Source: Chloroherpetonaceae bacterium (GTDB lineage Bacteria; Bacteroidota; Chlorobiia; Chlorobiales; Thermochlorobacteraceae). From it: a DNA stretch of 58,758 nt. Positions 7,393-17,338 of this stretch are shown here, piece after piece. A program made the position numbers and the translations under genes. Position 1 is the stretch's first letter. Each line of letters begins with the position of its first letter. The DNA is taken from positions 1 to 58,758 of the forward strand of contig JANWWM010000053.1 in the NCBI GenBank assembly GCA_025055975.1. The letters are read 5' to 3'. The notes below the pieces were generated by a model. That model saw nothing but the letters and a program-made list of their open reading frames with translations, ran no database searches and was not told the origin of the DNA.

Positions 7393-8583
7393 TTAAGCGT
7401 TTTTGAGGTGAATAGAGGCTTCGATTCTTGGGTCTCCGACGGGCACGATGGACGCGGAGGTCAAGCGGTTCCAGACGAACCACAGGAAAATTCCGCCCAC
7501 GCCCAAGAAGGTCGCCACGTGTTGCCACGAAAAGTTCAAGCCGTGATGCGCGTCGGGATTGACGATGGTGAAGTTCGGCATAATGATCCAGTAGAGGTCG
7601 ACGAACTCCATCACGAGAAACCAAATCGCCATCGTTTTCATCACGACGAGATTGCGCTTCGAGGCGCGGAAAATGAGCGTGAGGAACGGTATGATGAAGT
7701 GCCCAACGACGAGCAACACGCTCACGTATTGCCAGCCGTGTTCCCAACGATGCTTATACCAAATGGTTTCTTCGGGAATGTTGCCATACCAAATCAGCAT
7801 GAATTGCGAGAAGCCGATGTAGGTCCAAAACACCGTGAAGCCAAACATCAATTTGCCCAAGTCGTGATAGTGTTCGATCGTCATCACTTCGCCGAGTTTG
7901 CTCGTTTGGCGCAGGTGCATCGTGAAGAGCGCGACGAAGCCCAGCGTCGCCCACCAACTTCCCGCGAAGACATACACGCCGAAAATCGTCGAGAACCAGT
8001 GCGGGTCGAGCGACATCAGCCAATCAAACGCGGCAAGCGTCAAGGAAAGCGCGAACAAAATCATGCTTGGCGCGCTCACGCCGCGCATTTTTTCGGTCAT
8101 GTTCTTCCCTTCGTCTTGCGCGAGCGAGGCTTTGTAGAGCGTCCACGCCACGAACGTCCAAATGCCGAAGTAAATGTAGGCGCGAATCGTGAAAAAGGTC
8201 GGATTGAGCCAGCCCGACTTGTGTTGCAAAATCGGGTCTTTGGCGACGACTTCCTCGTGCGACCACTCGTAGAGGTCGTGCATTCCGAGCACGATGGGAA
8301 TGAAGAGAATCGCCATCATCGGAATCGCGGACGCGAGCGTTTCGGGAATGCGGCGAATGACGATGCTCCACTCCGCGCCGACGAGATGGTGCACCATCGT
8401 GAAGAATAGCCCGCCTAACGCAATCGCCATCCAGAACATAAACGCGACGAGATAGGCGAAGAAGAACGTCTTATGGTCGATGAAAAGTCCCGCGACGCTC
8501 GCCGCGACTCCCGCCGCGCCGACGCTCAACGCCATCGTTCCGAACTTGCTATCGCGGGTGAGTTTGAAATTTTCCGCGCTCAT
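7393..8583 (-). CDS. actF: Alternative complex III subunit ActF
   Basis: A 396-residue polytopic membrane protein with about ten predicted helices, of the NrfD/PsrC-related type. Recognisable stretches include LGGLFFTMVHHLVGAEWSIV, WLNPTFFTIRAYIYFGIWTF, FDWLMSLDPHWFSTIFGVYVF and the late MEFVDLYWIIMPNF. In ACIII, ActF is the second large membrane subunit beside the quinol-binding ActC. It is preceded by actE (gap 74 bases) and followed by a one-helix protein. The length and position match the canonical operon order. Confidence 0.92.
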   Translation of the reverse strand: MSAENFKLTRDSKFGTMALSVGAAGVAASVAGLFIDHKTFFFAYLVAFMFWMAIALGGLFFTMVHHLVGAEWSIVIRRIPETLASAIPMMAILFIPIVLGMHDLYEWSHEEVVAKDPILQHKSGWLNPTFFTIRAYIYFGIWTFVAWTLYKASLAQDEGKNMTEKMRGVSAPSMILFALSLTLAAFDWLMSLDPHWFSTIFGVYVFAGSWWATLGFVALFTMHLRQTSKLGEVMTIEHYHDLGKLMFGFTVFWTYIGFSQFMLIWYGNIPEETIWYKHRWEHGWQYVSVLLVVGHFIIPFLTLIFRASKRNLVVMKTMAIWFLVMEFVDLYWIIMPNFTIVNPDAHHGLNFSWQHVATFLGVGGIFLWFVWNRLTSASIVPVGDPRIEASIHLKNA

Positions 8584-8657
8584 TTTTCTTTCTCGTTTGA
8601 CTTGCTGAAAATTTTGCGAGAATGCGATCGGGCAACGCTTCGTAGCCCCTCGATTCG

Positions 8658-9269
8658 TTACTGTTTAATCTGCAACTCGCGCCGCATGTTTTCGGGCACG
8701 TCGGCAAGAGTCGCGTTTTGGCTTCGTTGCAAGGCGCGAATGTAGGCGACGATCGCCCAGCGGTCTTCGACCGAAATTTGATTTCGATACGACGGCATGT
8801 TTCGCCACCCGTTTGTGATGACGAGGAAAATGTGCCCGTCAGGCACGTTGCGCAAACGATTGTCGTGGTAAGTTGGCGCGGGCGTATAGCCTCGCTCGAC
8901 GACGATGCCTTTGCCGTCGCCCACTCGGCTGTGGCACGGCGAGCAATAGATGTTGTAGCGTTCTTGTCCGCGCAACATCGTTTCCATCGTGATGTCAATC
9001 GGCGCGTAGCGAATCGTGTCGCCCTCTTTGGTTTTGCCTTCGTAGAACGCCACGTCGTCGCGCAGGTAACCGCGAGCGACCGTTCCCGCGACGGGCAAGC
9101 GCATCGCCGAGCCGTCGGCGAAGAATGGGTTTTCCGATTGCGCCTTGAACTTTTCTTGGCGATACATATTTTGAAGCAATCGGATTGGCGGCTCGTCTTT
9201 GGGCAAGCCTCGAGCGCACCCTGCCGCCATCGCGCTCGCGCCGAGAATCGCAATCAAAATGCGTTTCAT
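8658..9269 (-). CDS. actE: Alternative complex III monoheme cytochrome c lipoprotein ActE
   Basis: The 203-residue product starts MKRILIAILGASAMAAGC, a lipoprotein signal with C18 as the lipidated residue. One heme c site, C109-SPC-H113, lies in GQERYNIYCSPCHSRVGDGKG, and M158 (WRNMPSY) is the likely distal ligand. In ACIII this periplasmic subunit relays electrons from the multiheme/Fe-S subunits toward the terminal oxidase. Longer upstream reading overlaps actD and has no homology, so the ATG at 9269, just past actD, is the start. Confidence 0.93.
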   Translation of the reverse strand: MKRILIAILGASAMAAGCARGLPKDEPPIRLLQNMYRQEKFKAQSENPFFADGSAMRLPVAGTVARGYLRDDVAFYEGKTKEGDTIRYAPIDITMETMLRGQERYNIYCSPCHSRVGDGKGIVVERGYTPAPTYHDNRLRNVPDGHIFLVITNGWRNMPSYRNQISVEDRWAIVAYIRALQRSQNATLADVPENMRRELQIKQ

Positions 9270-9285
9270 GGAAGGAACTCCCGTT

Positions 9286-9930
9286 TTACTTTGACGAATC
9301 TTCCCCATTGAGCGGGCGGTGAAGAATCTCGATGTTCTTGCCGCCGATGCTTTGCAAAAAGCGTTTGACTTCGCGCACGTCGAACTTTTTGTCCCATGCG
9401 AAAATCGCCGCGAAAAATCCATCGTCGCTTCCCTTCTTGCAGAAATTTTCCGAGTAGAACATCGGATGGAAAAATCGCGGCATTCGATTCAGCGCGAACA
9501 TTCCGACCATTGCGGTAAAGGCGGAAAGGATGACCGTAAGCTCAAAAGTAATCGGCACGAATGCGGGCAAGGCGAAATACGGCTTGCCTGAATAGACGAT
9601 GGGATAATCGACCGCGCTTGTCCACCATTGCAAGAGCAACGCGCCCATCGTGCCAATCGAGCCAAAGCCGAAGACGATGTAGCCCAAAGGCGAGCGTTTC
9701 AAGCCCATTGCGTCGTCCATTCCGTGAATGGGAAAGGGCGAATAGACTTCGAAGCGTTGGTAGCCTGCGTCGCGGATTTTTTCCGCCGCTTCCAAGAGCG
9801 CGGCAGGGTTATCGAACTCCGCCACCACGCCTTCGGCGGCTTCTTCGATGAGAATTTCTTTCGCTTTCGCGCTAGTCGCTTCAGCCTGCTTTTTTAGGTC
9901 TTCGGCGGATTGCGATGCGAGTTCGTTCAT
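9286..9930 (-). CDS. actD: Alternative complex III subunit ActD (DUF3341)
   Basis: A 214-residue protein with a soluble N-terminal domain (VVAEFDNPAALLEAAEKIRDAGYQ, then FEVYSPFPIHGMDDAMGL) and two membrane helices around residues 84-105 and 125-148, the usual ActD architecture. The C-terminal part includes FFHPMFYSENF and FDVREVKRFL. It starts 3 bases after the actC stop and ends 16 bases before actE. ActD is a structural subunit without cofactors in the known complexes. Confidence 0.92.
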   Translation of the reverse strand: MNELASQSAEDLKKQAEATSAKAKEILIEEAAEGVVAEFDNPAALLEAAEKIRDAGYQRFEVYSPFPIHGMDDAMGLKRSPLGYIVFGFGSIGTMGALLLQWWTSAVDYPIVYSGKPYFALPAFVPITFELTVILSAFTAMVGMFALNRMPRFFHPMFYSENFCKKGSDDGFFAAIFAWDKKFDVREVKRFLQSIGGKNIEILHRPLNGEDSSK

Positions 9931-9933
9931 TTC

Positions 9934-11409
9934 TCAATGCCCTCCGTTTTTCGTTGCGAGTTCTTCGATCTTTTCGTCGTGATGCGCCCGTCCGTTGTGC
10001 GCATGGTCGGGGTGATGCGGATTGGCATGCGGCAACACGCCTTTGACTTCCGCCATCGCCACCATCGGCATATAGCGCAAGAACAGAAGGAACAGCGTCA
10101 TAAACAGCCCCAGCGAGCCGACAAAGCACGCCACGTCGTAAATCGTCGGCGTGAAGTATTTCCAGCTCGATGGAATGAAATCTTGCGAGAGCGACGTAAC
10201 CGTAATCACGAAGCGCTCGAACCACATTCCGACATTGACCAAAATGGAGACGATGAAGCTCGCCGTCAAATTCGTCCGCATGGATTTAATCCAGAAAATC
10301 TGCGGCACGACGACGTTGCAGAAGACCATTGACCAATACGCCCACCAATACGGTCCCGTGGCGCGCTTGACGAAAATCGACGCTTCGTAAGGATTGCCGC
10401 TATACCACGCGATAAAGAACTCGCACCCGTAAGCGTAGCCAACCATCATTCCCGTTACCATAATGATTTTGTTCATATTGTCGATGTGCCGCTCGTTGAT
10501 GATTTGTTTGATTTGCGGGAAGATCCAATACGCGATGATAACGAGCGTCATCACCATTGCGAAGCCTGAGAAAATCGCGCCCGCGACGAAGTATGGCGGA
10601 AAGATGGTCGTGTGCCAACCAGGAATGATGGACGTGGCGAAGTCAAACGACACGATGGTATGCACCGAGAGCACCAGCGGCGTGGAAAGCCCCGCGAGAA
10701 TCATATAGGCTTTTTCGTAGTGTTGCCACTGGCGATTGCCGCCGCGCCACCCCAACGCGAACAGTCCGAGCAAAATTTTCCGAATGCCTGGTTTGGCGCG
10801 GTCGCGCATCGTGGCAAGGTCGGGAATCAAGCCCACATACCAGAACATAATCGAGACCGAAAGGTAGGTGGAAATCGCAAACACGTCCCACATCAGCGGC
10901 GAGCGGAAATTGAGCCACATCTGCATCGAGTTCGGAAGCGGCAGAAACCAATAGGCGTGCCAGATGCGACCCATGTGAATGAGCGGAAACATTCCCGCGC
11001 AGATGACGGCGAAAATCGTCATCGCTTCCGAGAAGCGGTTGATGGACGTGCGCCACTTCTGACGAAAGAGAAACAGAATCGCGGAAATGAGCGTCCCCGC
11101 GTGTCCGATGCCGACCCACCAGACGAAGTTCGTGATGTCCCACGCCCAACCGACCGTCGTGTTCAAGCCCCAGATGCCGATGCCTTTGTAGACGAGATAG
11201 GCGATGACGGAGAGATACATCACCATCAGCGCAAAGGACACGCCGAACAAAATCCACCACAGGCGCGGCATCTTGCCTTCGGGAACGCCGCAAATGACGT
11301 CCGTGATGGTTTTGAAGGTCGGTTTTCCATCGATGAGTTCGGGTTCGGGCACATAGACGTGATGGTGGTCCTTGTGCGTCTCGGTTTTCAGCGTCGCTAC
11401 GGCTTCCAT
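9934..11409 (-). CDS. actC: Alternative complex III quinol-binding membrane subunit ActC (NrfD/PsrC family)
   Basis: A 491-residue polytopic protein with about ten helices. [60 protein letters not shown] and ILRYMPMV-type stretches mark it as the NrfD-like quinol-interacting subunit of ACIII. The C-terminus is His-rich ([18 protein letters not shown]), which is extra-membranous. It follows actB by 31 bases and is followed at once by actD. Quinol oxidation at the periplasmic side of this subunit is established for the family; the actual residues were not traced. Confidence 0.94.
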   Translation of the reverse strand: MEAVATLKTETHKDHHHVYVPEPELIDGKPTFKTITDVICGVPEGKMPRLWWILFGVSFALMVMYLSVIAYLVYKGIGIWGLNTTVGWAWDITNFVWWVGIGHAGTLISAILFLFRQKWRTSINRFSEAMTIFAVICAGMFPLIHMGRIWHAYWFLPLPNSMQMWLNFRSPLMWDVFAISTYLSVSIMFWYVGLIPDLATMRDRAKPGIRKILLGLFALGWRGGNRQWQHYEKAYMILAGLSTPLVLSVHTIVSFDFATSIIPGWHTTIFPPYFVAGAIFSGFAMVMTLVIIAYWIFPQIKQIINERHIDNMNKIIMVTGMMVGYAYGCEFFIAWYSGNPYEASIFVKRATGPYWWAYWSMVFCNVVVPQIFWIKSMRTNLTASFIVSILVNVGMWFERFVITVTSLSQDFIPSSWKYFTPTIYDVACFVGSLGLFMTLFLLFLRYMPMVAMAEVKGVLPHANPHHPDHAHNGRAHHDEKIEELATKNGGH

Positions 11410-11440
11410 ATCGCGTTGGAGTTAGAAGTTGAACGAGTTT

Positions 11441-14400
11441 CTATCCGATCGTTTTTTCCAGTTCGGGATTCGGATTGCGCAACTTCGCCAAATACGACGT
11501 GCGCGGTCGAACGTTGAGCTCGGCGAGCAATTCGTAATTGCGCTTTTGCCGCTTCATTTGCGAGACCTTGCTGTTCGGGTCGTTGATGTCGCCGAAGACG
11601 ATGGCTTGCGTCGGGCAAGCTTGCTGACAGGCGGTTTTGATTTCGCCATCGGCGATCGCTCTGCCTTGATTTTTGGCGTTGATTCTCGCGCCCGCGATGC
11701 GTTGATAGCAATAGGTGCATTTTTCCATCACCCCTCTGAATCGAACCGTCACGTCGGGGTTCATCGCCATCTTGACCGTTTCGGGCACGTCGCCTTGCCA
11801 GACGGGATTGTCGGTTACGTAGTTGAAGAAATTGAACCGACGCACCTTGTAGGGACAGTTGTTGGCGCAATAGCGCGTGCCGACGCAACGGTTGTAGACC
11901 ATCGCGTTGATGCCGTCTTCGGTGTGCGCGGTGGCGGCGACGGGGCAGACTTGTTCGCACGGCGCGTTTTCGCAATGCTGACATGCGACGGGCTGATAGA
12001 CCATCTCAGGCTCTTCAAAGTCGCCCGCGAAGTATCGGTCGATGCGAATCCAGTGCATTTGCCGACCGCGTCGCGTTTGCTCTTTGCCCACGACGGGAAT
12101 GTTGTTTTCCGATTGGCACGCGATCGCGCAAGCGTTGCAACCAATGCACGCATTGAGGTCTATCGTCATTCCCCATTGATTGCCCTCATCGTGCTTGTAG
12201 GGTCGCTCGAAGAGCTCGACTTGCTCATACTTGATGAGTTTTTCCTTGACGAAGTCGGGATTCTTGAAGTATTGGTCGAGCGTGCCTTCGATGAAGATCG
12301 ACTCGCGTCCGTCGAGCGCGCCTTGATTTTGCGTCGAGGCGAGGGTGTATTCTTTGCCTGTTCGCGCAACGGTTCCCATAGCGATGTCCATCGCGTTGGA
12401 CGCTCGGAGCGCGTAACAGTTGAAGCCAACGCCGTTGCCCACGTTGCCCGCCGCTTTTCGTCCGTAGCCCAACGAAAGCGTTACGCTGTAATCGGCTTGA
12501 CCGGGCACGATCCAAACGGGGATTTCCAATTCTCTGCCTTGAATCGTGATTTTGACGACCTCCCTGTCCATATCTCTCAAATGCGCGCGGTCGTCGCCCG
12601 CGGCATAAACGCTTTCGGCTCGCAGACCGAGTTCTTTGGCGGTTTTGAGGCTCATCAGCGCGGCGTTGTCCCAAGCGATTTTCGTTACCGAATTGGGCAA
12701 TTCTTGGAGCCACGCATTGTTGGCGAAGCGTCCGTCGAAGGTCGCTTCCGAGGGCAGAAAGACGAACTCGATCGAGTTCGGGTCGGGCGCTTTGGTCGGG
12801 AACGGTTTTTTCGCGATCGCCTGCGCTAGCGCGTCGGCGTTGAGCGCGATGGATTTCGTTTCGGTCGGGAGCTCCAAAACGCCTTCGTGCAACGCGCGTT
12901 TCCAATTGGCTTCGAAGTTTTGTTCGCCGATGCGCTGTTTCCACGTGTCGCGCGCGAGGTTGTAGCCTTGTTGTTCGATGCCCGTGACGAGAAGCGCCAT
13001 CAATTCAATGTTGCTCTTGCCGTCGTAGAGCGGCGCGATGAGCGGTTGGATTGGGCTAATCGTTCCGTTGGCGGAAATCGCGTCGCCCCATTGTTCGAGA
13101 TAGTGCGTCGCGGGCACGTGCCACGTCGAGAGGCGCGCCGTTTCGTCGAAATACAAGCCCCAGTGAATTACGGTCTTGACCTTTTTGAGCGCGCCTTCGA
13201 AGTTCAAATCGACGGGCGCGTCATAGACGGGGTTGCCGCCAAGAACGACGAGCGTCGAGATTTTGCCCGCGTTCATTTCCTCGACGAGCGAAACGAGGCT
13301 TGCGCGATTCGGAATCGCCGCGTCTCGAATCGGGCGGTAGGAAACGGTCGTTCCGACGTTTTCCAGCGCGGCGTTCATCGCCAAAACGAGCGCATGAACT
13401 TCCGCCGATTGATGACGACCCGCCACGATGAGCGACGCGCCGCGATTTTGCATCAGGTCTTTCGCAACCGCCGAAAGCCAACGCTTGTCGAAGTTGTGCG
13501 AAGCGTAAGCGTTCAGCGCGTCGGCGACGGGAATGTTCAAGCCTTTTGCTTTCAGTTCGAGCGCGAGCGCGGCGGCAAACGCGCCTATCAAGCTCGATGG
13601 CAGTTTTAGGCGATGATCCGCCATTCCGCCCGTTACGCTGAACGCGCTTTCGACGACGTAGAGACGGTTCATTTGGTCTTTTTCCGTCTCCACTCGTCTG
13701 CCGTCCGCAAAGCCCCGGGCGTTCATTACGTTTTCCGATTCGCGCAAGAACGAATCGGCATCGAGCGAGAGAATGACTTTCGCCTTGCGGAAATCGTAGA
13801 TGGGGAATAGCGATTCGCCCGTTGCGAGTTGAACGCCGTTCAAAATGTTCTCGTCGCTCACAGGCTCATAGACGGCGACTTTGGCTTTCGGATAGGTTGA
13901 AAGAAACTCGTTGAACAATCGCGCCAAGGTGGGCGAAGCGAAAGATTCGGTCAGAATCGCCAAGCCTTCGCCGCCGTTTTGTTTGAGGGCGGGCTGTTCG
14001 CTGCGCCAGAAGGCGACGAAATCCGCAAAGGTCGCGTCCGCGCCGTTTTTGCGAATGCGCTTGGAGCGGTCGGGGTCGTATAGCCCAAGAATCGAGGCTT
14101 GAATGAAGGCGTTGGTTCCGCCCGTTGAAGACGGATGCTTTTCGTTGCCCTCGATTTTCGTCGGTCGTCCTTCGTTGCTCTTGACCAAAACGCCGTAAGC
14201 GGAAAGCCCAAACGGCATCGTGGTGGCGTAGTAGTTGGCGATGCCGGGCGTTACCTCTTCGGGCGGTTTGACGTAGGGCACGATTTTCTCGACGGGGCGA
14301 CGGCAGGCGGAAAGTCCCGCCAACGCGAACGACGCGCCCATGATCGCAAGAAACTTGCGGCGCGAGAGGCTATCCTTCATCAAGTCCAATTCCGCCGCGC

Positions 14401-14527
14401 CTTCGGGATATTCGCTTTCAAGCCAACGACGAAATTCGGGCGAGTTGGCTAACTCTTCGGCGCTGCGCCAATACTTCTTTCCGTTTGAAGTTTCCTCGTG
14501 AGCGACGGGTTTTGGTATGCGTTTCAT
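11441..14527 (-). CDS. actB: Alternative complex III large periplasmic Fe-S subunit ActB
   Basis: A 1028-residue protein combining a molybdopterin-oxidoreductase-like domain (about 80-740) with a ferredoxin-like domain (about 760-1000). Residues 55-75 (SRRKFLAIMGASFALAGLSAC) form a twin-arginine signal ending in a lipobox-like cysteine. Cysteine motifs are CIGCNACAIAC (about 785-800), CQHCENAPCEQVC (about 847), CVGTRYCANNC (about 877), CTYC (about 935) and CQQAC (about 967), matching the [4Fe-4S]/[3Fe-4S] set of ActB. In known ACIII structures the first domain carries no molybdenum cofactor. Located between actA and actC in canonical order. Confidence 0.94.
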   Translation of the reverse strand: MKRIPKPVAHEETSNGKKYWRSAEELANSPEFRRWLESEYPEGAAELDLMKDSLSRRKFLAIMGASFALAGLSACRRPVEKIVPYVKPPEEVTPGIANYYATTMPFGLSAYGVLVKSNEGRPTKIEGNEKHPSSTGGTNAFIQASILGLYDPDRSKRIRKNGADATFADFVAFWRSEQPALKQNGGEGLAILTESFASPTLARLFNEFLSTYPKAKVAVYEPVSDENILNGVQLATGESLFPIYDFRKAKVILSLDADSFLRESENVMNARGFADGRRVETEKDQMNRLYVVESAFSVTGGMADHRLKLPSSLIGAFAAALALELKAKGLNIPVADALNAYASHNFDKRWLSAVAKDLMQNRGASLIVAGRHQSAEVHALVLAMNAALENVGTTVSYRPIRDAAIPNRASLVSLVEEMNAGKISTLVVLGGNPVYDAPVDLNFEGALKKVKTVIHWGLYFDETARLSTWHVPATHYLEQWGDAISANGTISPIQPLIAPLYDGKSNIELMALLVTGIEQQGYNLARDTWKQRIGEQNFEANWKRALHEGVLELPTETKSIALNADALAQAIAKKPFPTKAPDPNSIEFVFLPSEATFDGRFANNAWLQELPNSVTKIAWDNAALMSLKTAKELGLRAESVYAAGDDRAHLRDMDREVVKITIQGRELEIPVWIVPGQADYSVTLSLGYGRKAAGNVGNGVGFNCYALRASNAMDIAMGTVARTGKEYTLASTQNQGALDGRESIFIEGTLDQYFKNPDFVKEKLIKYEQVELFERPYKHDEGNQWGMTIDLNACIGCNACAIACQSENNIPVVGKEQTRRGRQMHWIRIDRYFAGDFEEPEMVYQPVACQHCENAPCEQVCPVAATAHTEDGINAMVYNRCVGTRYCANNCPYKVRRFNFFNYVTDNPVWQGDVPETVKMAMNPDVTVRFRGVMEKCTYCYQRIAGARINAKNQGRAIADGEIKTACQQACPTQAIVFGDINDPNSKVSQMKRQKRNYELLAELNVRPRTSYLAKLRNPNPELEKTIG

Positions 14528-14554
14528 AACTGCTTGAAAAATTGGTTGCGAAGT

Positions 14555-15208
14555 TTATCGGTGGCACGCGCCGCAGTCGACGGGCGGCTTGATTTTCTTT
14601 TCGGCGATGAGTTTCGCCGCAAATTCTTTTTGATTGGCGGGCGCGACCCAGTCCATATTCGTGATCTCGCTTTTCGGGCGCAGATGCGGTTCGGGGTTGC
14701 GATGACAATCCAAGCACCAGCCCATCGAGAGCGGCTCCATTTGCATCACGCCGCGCTCGTCCATCTGCGCCACGTTGCCGTGGCAACTCTTGCACCCCAC
14801 GCCCGCATTGACGTGGACGCTATGATTGAAGTAAGCGAAATCGGGCACTTTGTGAACCTTGACCCACTCGATCGGCTTGTTGGTGGCGTAGCTTTCGCGC
14901 ACGACCAAGAGTTTCTCGCTTCGGGCTTGCACTTGCGAGTGGCAGTTCATGCAGGTCGAGGTTGGGGGAACGCTCGCATGCGCCGACTTTTCAACGCCGA
15001 CGTGGCAATAGCGACAATCCATTCCCAAATCGCCCGCATGCAACTTGTGGCTATACGGAACGGGCTGTTTCGGACGGTAACCCACTTCCAAATACTTTGG
15101 CGAACCGAAATACCAAAAGCCAAACGTGACCGTCACGAGCGTTGCCAAAACGCCCGCAATCAGAAAGACGGGAATTTTGTTTGTCCACTTCGGAAAAAGT
15201 TGAGCCAT
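14555..15208 (-). CDS. actA: Alternative complex III pentaheme cytochrome c ActA
   Basis: A 217-residue protein with one N-terminal membrane anchor (about 12-34) and five CXXCH heme sites: C65-H69, C86-H90, C139-H143, C165-H169 and C212-H216. This is the cytochrome c7/NrfH-like ActA, the first gene of the operon; it accepts electrons from ActB in the periplasm. The frame remains open to 15379 but MAQLFPKWTNKIPVFLIAGV at 15208 is the natural start. A 550-base non-coding stretch lies upstream and probably holds the operon promoter. Confidence 0.94.
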   Translation of the reverse strand: MAQLFPKWTNKIPVFLIAGVLATLVTVTFGFWYFGSPKYLEVGYRPKQPVPYSHKLHAGDLGMDCRYCHVGVEKSAHASVPPTSTCMNCHSQVQARSEKLLVVRESYATNKPIEWVKVHKVPDFAYFNHSVHVNAGVGCKSCHGNVAQMDERGVMQMEPLSMGWCLDCHRNPEPHLRPKSEITNMDWVAPANQKEFAAKLIAEKKIKPPVDCGACHR

Positions 15209-15760
15209 ACTGCTTTCAGCGCGAGTTTGAATTGACGAAATGGGATAAATCGGAACGAACTTGGGCGAAGGCTTCTTCCTCGCGGAATCTTCGGAACGAG
15301 AAGGGACGGACAGCTTGGAGCGGTTGACGCTCGCGCGGAAGAGCCATCGCTCCTCATCGCAGGCGAGAAAAACTCCCAACTGGCTTCTGCGAGGTTACTG
15401 CTTGCAAAAACGGCGTTTCGCATCGTTCTTGATACTGCTACTTCTTGCGGTTTGAGACCGCGATTTCGAAACGATGAGAAAACTTGCCGACGGTGAGAAG
15501 CCTATCTGTGCGGCTAAACGAAGCGAAACTTGACGCGACGACATCGGAGCTACACGGATATACTGCTCATCTTTTTTAATCGGCAAATTGTCTCCTTGGC
15601 AATTTGCAGGTTCATTTTCAATGTGCTCCGCAATGTTTCTCCTCTTTCACGACGCAACGCTGTTGCGCAAAAAACTGCCGCAATTATACGACGAAACGAA
15701 TCGATTTTCAAAGCGATGCATGGCGCGTTGGCGACATTCGGCGAGAAAGCGGGCTTCGCG
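15209..15760. other. 552-bp non-coding region between actA and the TPR genes
   Basis: No credible gene is visible; the short open frames on both strands lack family resemblance and ribosome sites. It should contain the minus-strand promoter of the ACIII operon (right of 15208), but I find no clear TAnnTTTG element. One perfect 8-bp inverted repeat (gcaaattg/caatttgc, 15583-15607) and a 5-bp one (gcggt/accgc, 15449-15463) are present; neither is followed by a T run. Confidence 0.5.
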
Positions 15761-16693
15761 TCAATCCGACGAGCGTTTGGCTTGCCGTCTGGCGCAATGT
15801 TTTCCGAGTTGAAGATGAAATTCGGCTTCGGTTAGTTTGGCGTTTATCTCGATGGCGATGGCAAGCCCCTCTTCGAAGCATCGCATCGCCTCGGCGGCTT
15901 GGTTGAGTCCCGAATAGGCTTTTCCCAAACCCAAGAGCGCTTGCGCGACGTTTCTCTTGTCGTGCAGTTTCTTTGAGATTTCGTAGCTCTCTTGAAAGTG
16001 GCGTTGCGCCTTCGCGCAATCGCCGAGGACGAGCAAGGCGTTTGCGATGTTCATCATCGATACGGCGATTCCGCGCTCGTCTTTGGTTTCTTGGTAGAGT
16101 CGCAGGCTTTGCCGATGATGTTCCAACGCGCTGGCGTAATCGGCGAGGGAGAAATAGACGAGACCGATGTTGTTGAGCGAAAGGGCGACGGCTCGTTTGT
16201 CTCCGACCTCTTGCAAAATCCTCAAACCTTGTTGGTGATAGTCCAACGCTTTGGCGTAGTCGGCGAGCGCGTCGTAGACGATGCCGATGTTGTGAAGGGC
16301 TCCCGCGATCCAGAGTTTGTCATTGAGTTTCTGCCACAGCGCGAGGCTTTCTTGGTAGCGTCGGAGCGCGTCGGAGAGTTCCGAGCGAATGAAATGAATG
16401 TTGCCGATGGCGTTGAGGGTTTTGGCGGCGTTGACGTCGTCGCCGAGGCTTTGAAACCGCTCGAGGGCTTCTTGCGCCGCCGTCATCGCTTCTTGGGTTT
16501 TGCCCAAGCGCGTCAGCAGAGTGGCTTGTTCGCGCAACGCGATGGCTCGCTCTTTCGTCAGGTCGTCTCTGGCTTGGGCGAGGCGCGCCGCTTCCGCAAG
16601 ACGTTGAAGCGCCGCAAGAGGCTCGCCATTGCCGAGCCTTTTGGCTTCTTCAATCAGGGCGAGAATGACTTTGTCGTCTTCGCTTTCTTTCAT
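15761..16693 (-). CDS. TPR-repeat protein, paralog 1 of 6
   Basis: A 310-residue, wholly alpha-helical protein made of tandem tetratricopeptide repeats with a 40-residue period, such as ADYAKALDYHQQGLRILQEV followed by GDKRAVALSLNNIGLVY. An N-terminal helix pair precedes the repeats and the chain ends HLQLGKHCARRQ, an ending shared by the paralogs. There is no signal peptide, membrane segment or catalytic domain. It follows paralog 2 by 6 bases on the same strand. TPRs bind peptides or proteins; no partner can be named. Confidence 0.85.
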   Translation of the reverse strand: MKESEDDKVILALIEEAKRLGNGEPLAALQRLAEAARLAQARDDLTKERAIALREQATLLTRLGKTQEAMTAAQEALERFQSLGDDVNAAKTLNAIGNIHFIRSELSDALRRYQESLALWQKLNDKLWIAGALHNIGIVYDALADYAKALDYHQQGLRILQEVGDKRAVALSLNNIGLVYFSLADYASALEHHRQSLRLYQETKDERGIAVSMMNIANALLVLGDCAKAQRHFQESYEISKKLHDKRNVAQALLGLGKAYSGLNQAAEAMRCFEEGLAIAIEINAKLTEAEFHLQLGKHCARRQAKRSSD

Positions 16694-16699
16694 TTCGCG

Positions 16700-17326
16700 T
16701 CAGGCTTGCGCCTTTCGTTTTCGGATGGCGAGACTTTCGCCAATGCGCAAACAAGCAAGGCTTTCCAAATCGCGCGCGCCGATTTCAACGGCGATGGCAA
16801 GGCGCTCTTTGAGCAACGCCACGCCCTCGTCTTCGCGCCGAATTTGGAGATAGGTTTCGCCGATCGCCAAGAGCGTTTCCGCCACTTCGCCTTTTTCATT
16901 GAGTTCGTTTCGCAGTTTCAACGCCTCCTCGAAATGTCGGAGCGCGTCTTGGACATTCGACTGCCGAAGCAGCGCTTCGCCAACGTTGTGCAACGAGGTG
17001 GCGATTCTTTTCTTGTCGCCAAGTTCTTGCGCGAGGCTCAAACATCGTCGAAAGCGCTCCAAGGCGCTTTCGTAATCGCGCATAATGCCGCAAACGATTC
17101 CGATGTTGCCCAAAGCGTTGAGCATCGCGTCTTTGTCGATGTTTTGAAGGGCGACGAGGCTTTCTCGATAGAACTTCAAAGCGTTGGGATAATCAGCGAG
17201 GACGAGATAGACGCTGCCGATGTTGGTGAGCGACAAGCCGATTCCCCGCTTGTCGCCGAGGGTTTCGTAGAGCGTCCGCGCCGATTGAGCGCTTTGCAAC
17301 GCGCCCGCGAAATCGCCAACGTCCAT
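16700..17326 (-). CDS. TPR-repeat protein, paralog 2 of 6, C-terminal part of a split gene
   Basis: This 208-residue frame (MDVGDFAGALQSAQSARTLY...) is the C-terminal part of a TPR paralog. The 54-codon frame upstream (17339-17503) is in the same reading frame and supplies the missing N-terminus; only a TAA at 17341-17339 separates them. An ATG follows 12 bases after the TAA, with AAGGA between, so reinitiation could still make this part. Repeats such as GLSLTNIGSVYLVLADYPNA then LKFYRESL are intact. It may be a recent nonsense allele, a suppressed stop or a sequence error. Confidence 0.7.
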   Translation of the reverse strand: MDVGDFAGALQSAQSARTLYETLGDKRGIGLSLTNIGSVYLVLADYPNALKFYRESLVALQNIDKDAMLNALGNIGIVCGIMRDYESALERFRRCLSLAQELGDKKRIATSLHNVGEALLRQSNVQDALRHFEEALKLRNELNEKGEVAETLLAIGETYLQIRREDEGVALLKERLAIAVEIGARDLESLACLRIGESLAIRKRKAQA

Positions 17327-17338
17327 CAGAAGCAGTCC

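Noticed and set aside
6853-8409. A 518-codon plus-strand open frame opposite actF and the membrane protein gene
   Set aside because: It is antisense to well-recognised genes, is rich in Arg, His and Asp without any domain, and arises from the codon bias of the true strand. The same holds for long antisense frames at 15992-17599, 31623-33062, 37977-39617, 48206-48958 and 53747-55366.
11441-14527. ActB as a molybdenum-dependent oxidoreductase
   Set aside because: Gene order, the ferredoxin-like domain and the neighbouring actA/actC place it in ACIII, where the homologous domain holds no molybdopterin.
15583-15607. Perfect 8-bp hairpin gcaaattg/caatttgc as a terminator
   Set aside because: No T run follows on either strand, and it is far from both neighbouring gene ends; kept only as a note for the intergenic region.
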